From: Alicyclobacillus acidiphilus NBRC 100859 | GTDB taxonomy: Bacteria > Bacillota > Bacilli > Alicyclobacillales > Alicyclobacillaceae | Direction of reading: 5' to 3' | NCBI RefSeq assembly: GCF_001544355.1 | Contig: NZ_BCQI01000031.1 | Coordinates: 1-33,966, forward strand | DNA length: 33,966 bases | In this document: piece by piece, positions 32,570-33,966 of the stretch | How the letters are laid out: every line of letters begins with the position of its first letter | Position numbering within the stretch: the stretch's first letter is position 1 | Notes under the pieces: generated by a model | Seen by the model: the letters and a program-made list of their open reading frames with translations, nothing else | What the model was told of the DNA's origin: nothing | Databases searched by the model: none | Program-made: the position numbers and the translations under genes

Positions 32570-32599
32570 GCCACACCATGATTGGTGTGGCCGTTTTTC
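32570..32599 (+). terminator. Intrinsic terminator after the small charged ORF
   Basis: GGCCACACCA pairs perfectly with TGGTGTGGCC (10 bp, TGAT loop) and is followed by GTTTTTC. It is canonical on the plus strand and may also serve the converging fibronectin-domain gene. Confidence 0.85.
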
Positions 32600-32654
32600 A
32601 GCGGCGTTCCGTTTCCCGGTGCCAGTTCGTTTGCTGGCCCATTCGCCCTGCCGA

Positions 32655-33809
32655 TCACGACAGCGTCGTTACGGTATATGTGTTCGATTGAGTCAGTTGC
32701 GTGTCCGCTGAATTATACGCCACCACGCGAATCGTGTAGCGTTTGCCAGCGGATTGGTTGGCAAACGTATAGGATGTGCCAGTTACGTTGGTGGCAGCAC
32801 GGTAACCGTTGACGTAGATGTCATAATAACTTGCGCCGGAGACCGGTGTCCACTGAAGTACCCAGCCTGAGTTGGTAATTTGGCTGGCCGATACCGAGAT
32901 CGGCGTTGTGACGGTCAATGCCGTGGATTGCGCGCTCTCGGTGTTGTTCGATCCCACCGCGCTCACCGTCACATCGTACGTCGTCCCTGGCGTCTCATTC
33001 TGGAATGTGTAGGACGTGCTTGTGACATTGCTTGCTACGAGTGTGCCATTTAGGTAGACGTCATAGGATGTCGCGTTCGCGACAGGGCTCCATGTGACAG
33101 TCCAACTCGTCGACTGAAGATTCCGAACTTGGAGCTTGGACGGTGCTGTCAACGTCGTGGTGACTTGCTGACCTTGGTTGAGGGCGATCCACTCCTTCGT
33201 ATAGGCAATTGCCACGCCTTGCAAATTCAGAATCGACTGTTGCAAGGTCTTCAAAGTACTGTTGATCGATCCTCGTTTCAATTCCTTCTGTTCATTTTGC
33301 AGCGTAGACAGTCGCTTGTTGAGTTGGGTCAAAGTCGATTCGTCTGAGTGCCATTGTTGCAAGGCTTGCGACCAGGTTCCCGAACTGCTGCCGCTCTTTC
33401 CATGTCCGGATTGCTTGCCCCGGGCAACGGTGTAGGTGTGCCATTCTTGGTTAATCTGCTTGATCAGCGATTGGCGCTGTTGCTGCAGAGACTTGACTTG
33501 CTGTTGAACACTCGTAGCGCTGGCGCTCACAGACAGGGACGAGTCGGACGCCAGAGTTTGTTCGACGCTGTACAGACTTGCCACTTCGGCATTGATACTC
33601 TGCACGGCGTTGCTCAATGTCTGTTCTTGCGTGTTGCTGACCGGTGTCGCTTGAGCGGTCTTCAACAAAGATTCCTCTACTGAGGTGTTGCTTTGATATT
33701 GTGCTTGAAATGATGTGGTCGTGTCAGCGTGAGCAATCGCTGGCGCGAGCATGGGCAATGCGGCGACGACACTAAGGATACTAAGCTGTTTCAAAGATCG
33801 TTTTGTCAT
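32655..33809 (-). CDS. Secreted coiled-coil protein with two fibronectin type III domains
   Basis: A 384-residue exported protein. The signal peptide is at 1-28 (SILSVVAALPMLAPAIAHA, cleavage before DTTT). Residues about 35-210 are Gln-, Ser- and Leu-rich with heptad-like stretches (QQQVKSLQQQRQSLIKQINQ; LNKRLSTLQNEQKEL) interrupted by a Gly/Ser linker, so probably helical bundles. Two fibronectin III domains follow at about 218-302 and 303-384, with paired TSYDVYLNG/SYYDIYVNG and TSTSYTFQN/TGTSYTFAN motifs. No catalytic domain, sortase motif or S-layer homology domain is seen. A role in surface binding or matrix is possible but inferred. The start is ATG 33809 after GGGGGAG. Confidence 0.85.
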   Translation of the reverse strand: MTKRSLKQLSILSVVAALPMLAPAIAHADTTTSFQAQYQSNTSVEESLLKTAQATPVSNTQEQTLSNAVQSINAEVASLYSVEQTLASDSSLSVSASATSVQQQVKSLQQQRQSLIKQINQEWHTYTVARGKQSGHGKSGSSSGTWSQALQQWHSDESTLTQLNKRLSTLQNEQKELKRGSINSTLKTLQQSILNLQGVAIAYTKEWIALNQGQQVTTTLTAPSKLQVRNLQSTSWTVTWSPVANATSYDVYLNGTLVASNVTSTSYTFQNETPGTTYDVTVSAVGSNNTESAQSTALTVTTPISVSASQITNSGWVLQWTPVSGASYYDIYVNGYRAATNVTGTSYTFANQSAGKRYTIRVVAYNSADTQLTQSNTYTVTTLS

Positions 33810-33966
33810 GTCGTTACTCCCCCTCTAGGTGATTTGCCCCTGTCATAAGGCTACGAACCTCAGTCCGATTTTGTGGGGGAAGTCGAGAAAAAATCGTTCG
33901 ACATCGCCGGACGTGATCGCCGAATGACCAGCTGCGGAGGAGGTGCGATCGCGGGCAGCGGAGGAG
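33810..33966. other. Leader region of the fibronectin-domain gene, to window end
   Basis: No ORF with a ribosome binding site is seen. On the minus strand, GGCGAT is repeated and followed by GATTTTTTC near 33895, which could be the end of a weak terminator for a gene outside the window. No riboswitch was recognised. Confidence 0.3.

Noticed and set aside
32501-32581. 26-codon ORF beginning at ATG 32501
   Set aside because: GGAGG directly abuts the ATG, which is too close for initiation, and the peptide runs into the terminator stem. The GGAGGATGTCCTCC palindrome explains the apparent site.

Overview
The window looks like a chromosomal segment of a spore-former-type Firmicute, most likely an Alicyclobacillaceae member. 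This is inferred from strong AGGAGG-type ribosome binding sites, frequent GTG and TTG starts, fairly GC-rich DNA, Gram-positive families (KtrB, NlpC/P60, single-component RND pump, kbl/tdh, two-gene L-serine dehydratase) and an HpnB-type hopanoid-associated glycosyltransferase. No rRNA, tRNA, CRISPR array, transposase, integrase or phage gene was recognised.

Layout, left to right. Positions 1-180 hold the tail of a palindromic repeat and C-rich DNA. Then come a YveA-like amino acid permease (324-1910), a PAS-PAS-GGDEF diguanylate cyclase (2202-3440), a marR-RND efflux pair (3637-7280), a GH36 alpha-galactosidase (7386-9572), a second APC permease (minus), the KtrB potassium channel subunit, a DedA protein (minus) and an OmpR-type two-component system (13512-15619). 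A tandem palindrome array (A) separates the kinase from a GH2 glycosidase (minus, 16004-17833). A third APC permease follows, then two small proteins, an NlpC/P60 hydrolase, a merR-DHA2 MFS pair and hpnB (minus).

Upstream of hpnB lie a G-rich 11-bp tandem repeat and a second palindrome array (B). Beyond them are a truncated glyoxalase-like fragment and a Gfo/Idh/MocA oxidoreductase gene split by an in-frame TAG. The right end is an amino acid catabolism cluster: a PduL-AckA fusion (minus, 26359-28107), divergent kbl-tdh (plus) and convergent sdaAA-sdaAB (minus). The window closes with a 39-residue ORF carrying its own terminator and a secreted fibronectin type III protein.

How the parts fit. 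Tdh and Kbl convert threonine to glycine plus acetyl-CoA. The PduL-AckA polypeptide could convert acetyl-CoA to acetate with ATP formation, and SdaAA/AB convert serine to pyruvate. With three APC permeases in the window this suggests amino acid use for energy; the physiological link is inference. AgaN and the GH2 enzyme suggest galactoside use. The most unusual non-coding signal is the pair of palindrome arrays: each has four hairpin units whose starts are spaced 51, 62 and 51 bp, in the same orientation, 9 kb apart.
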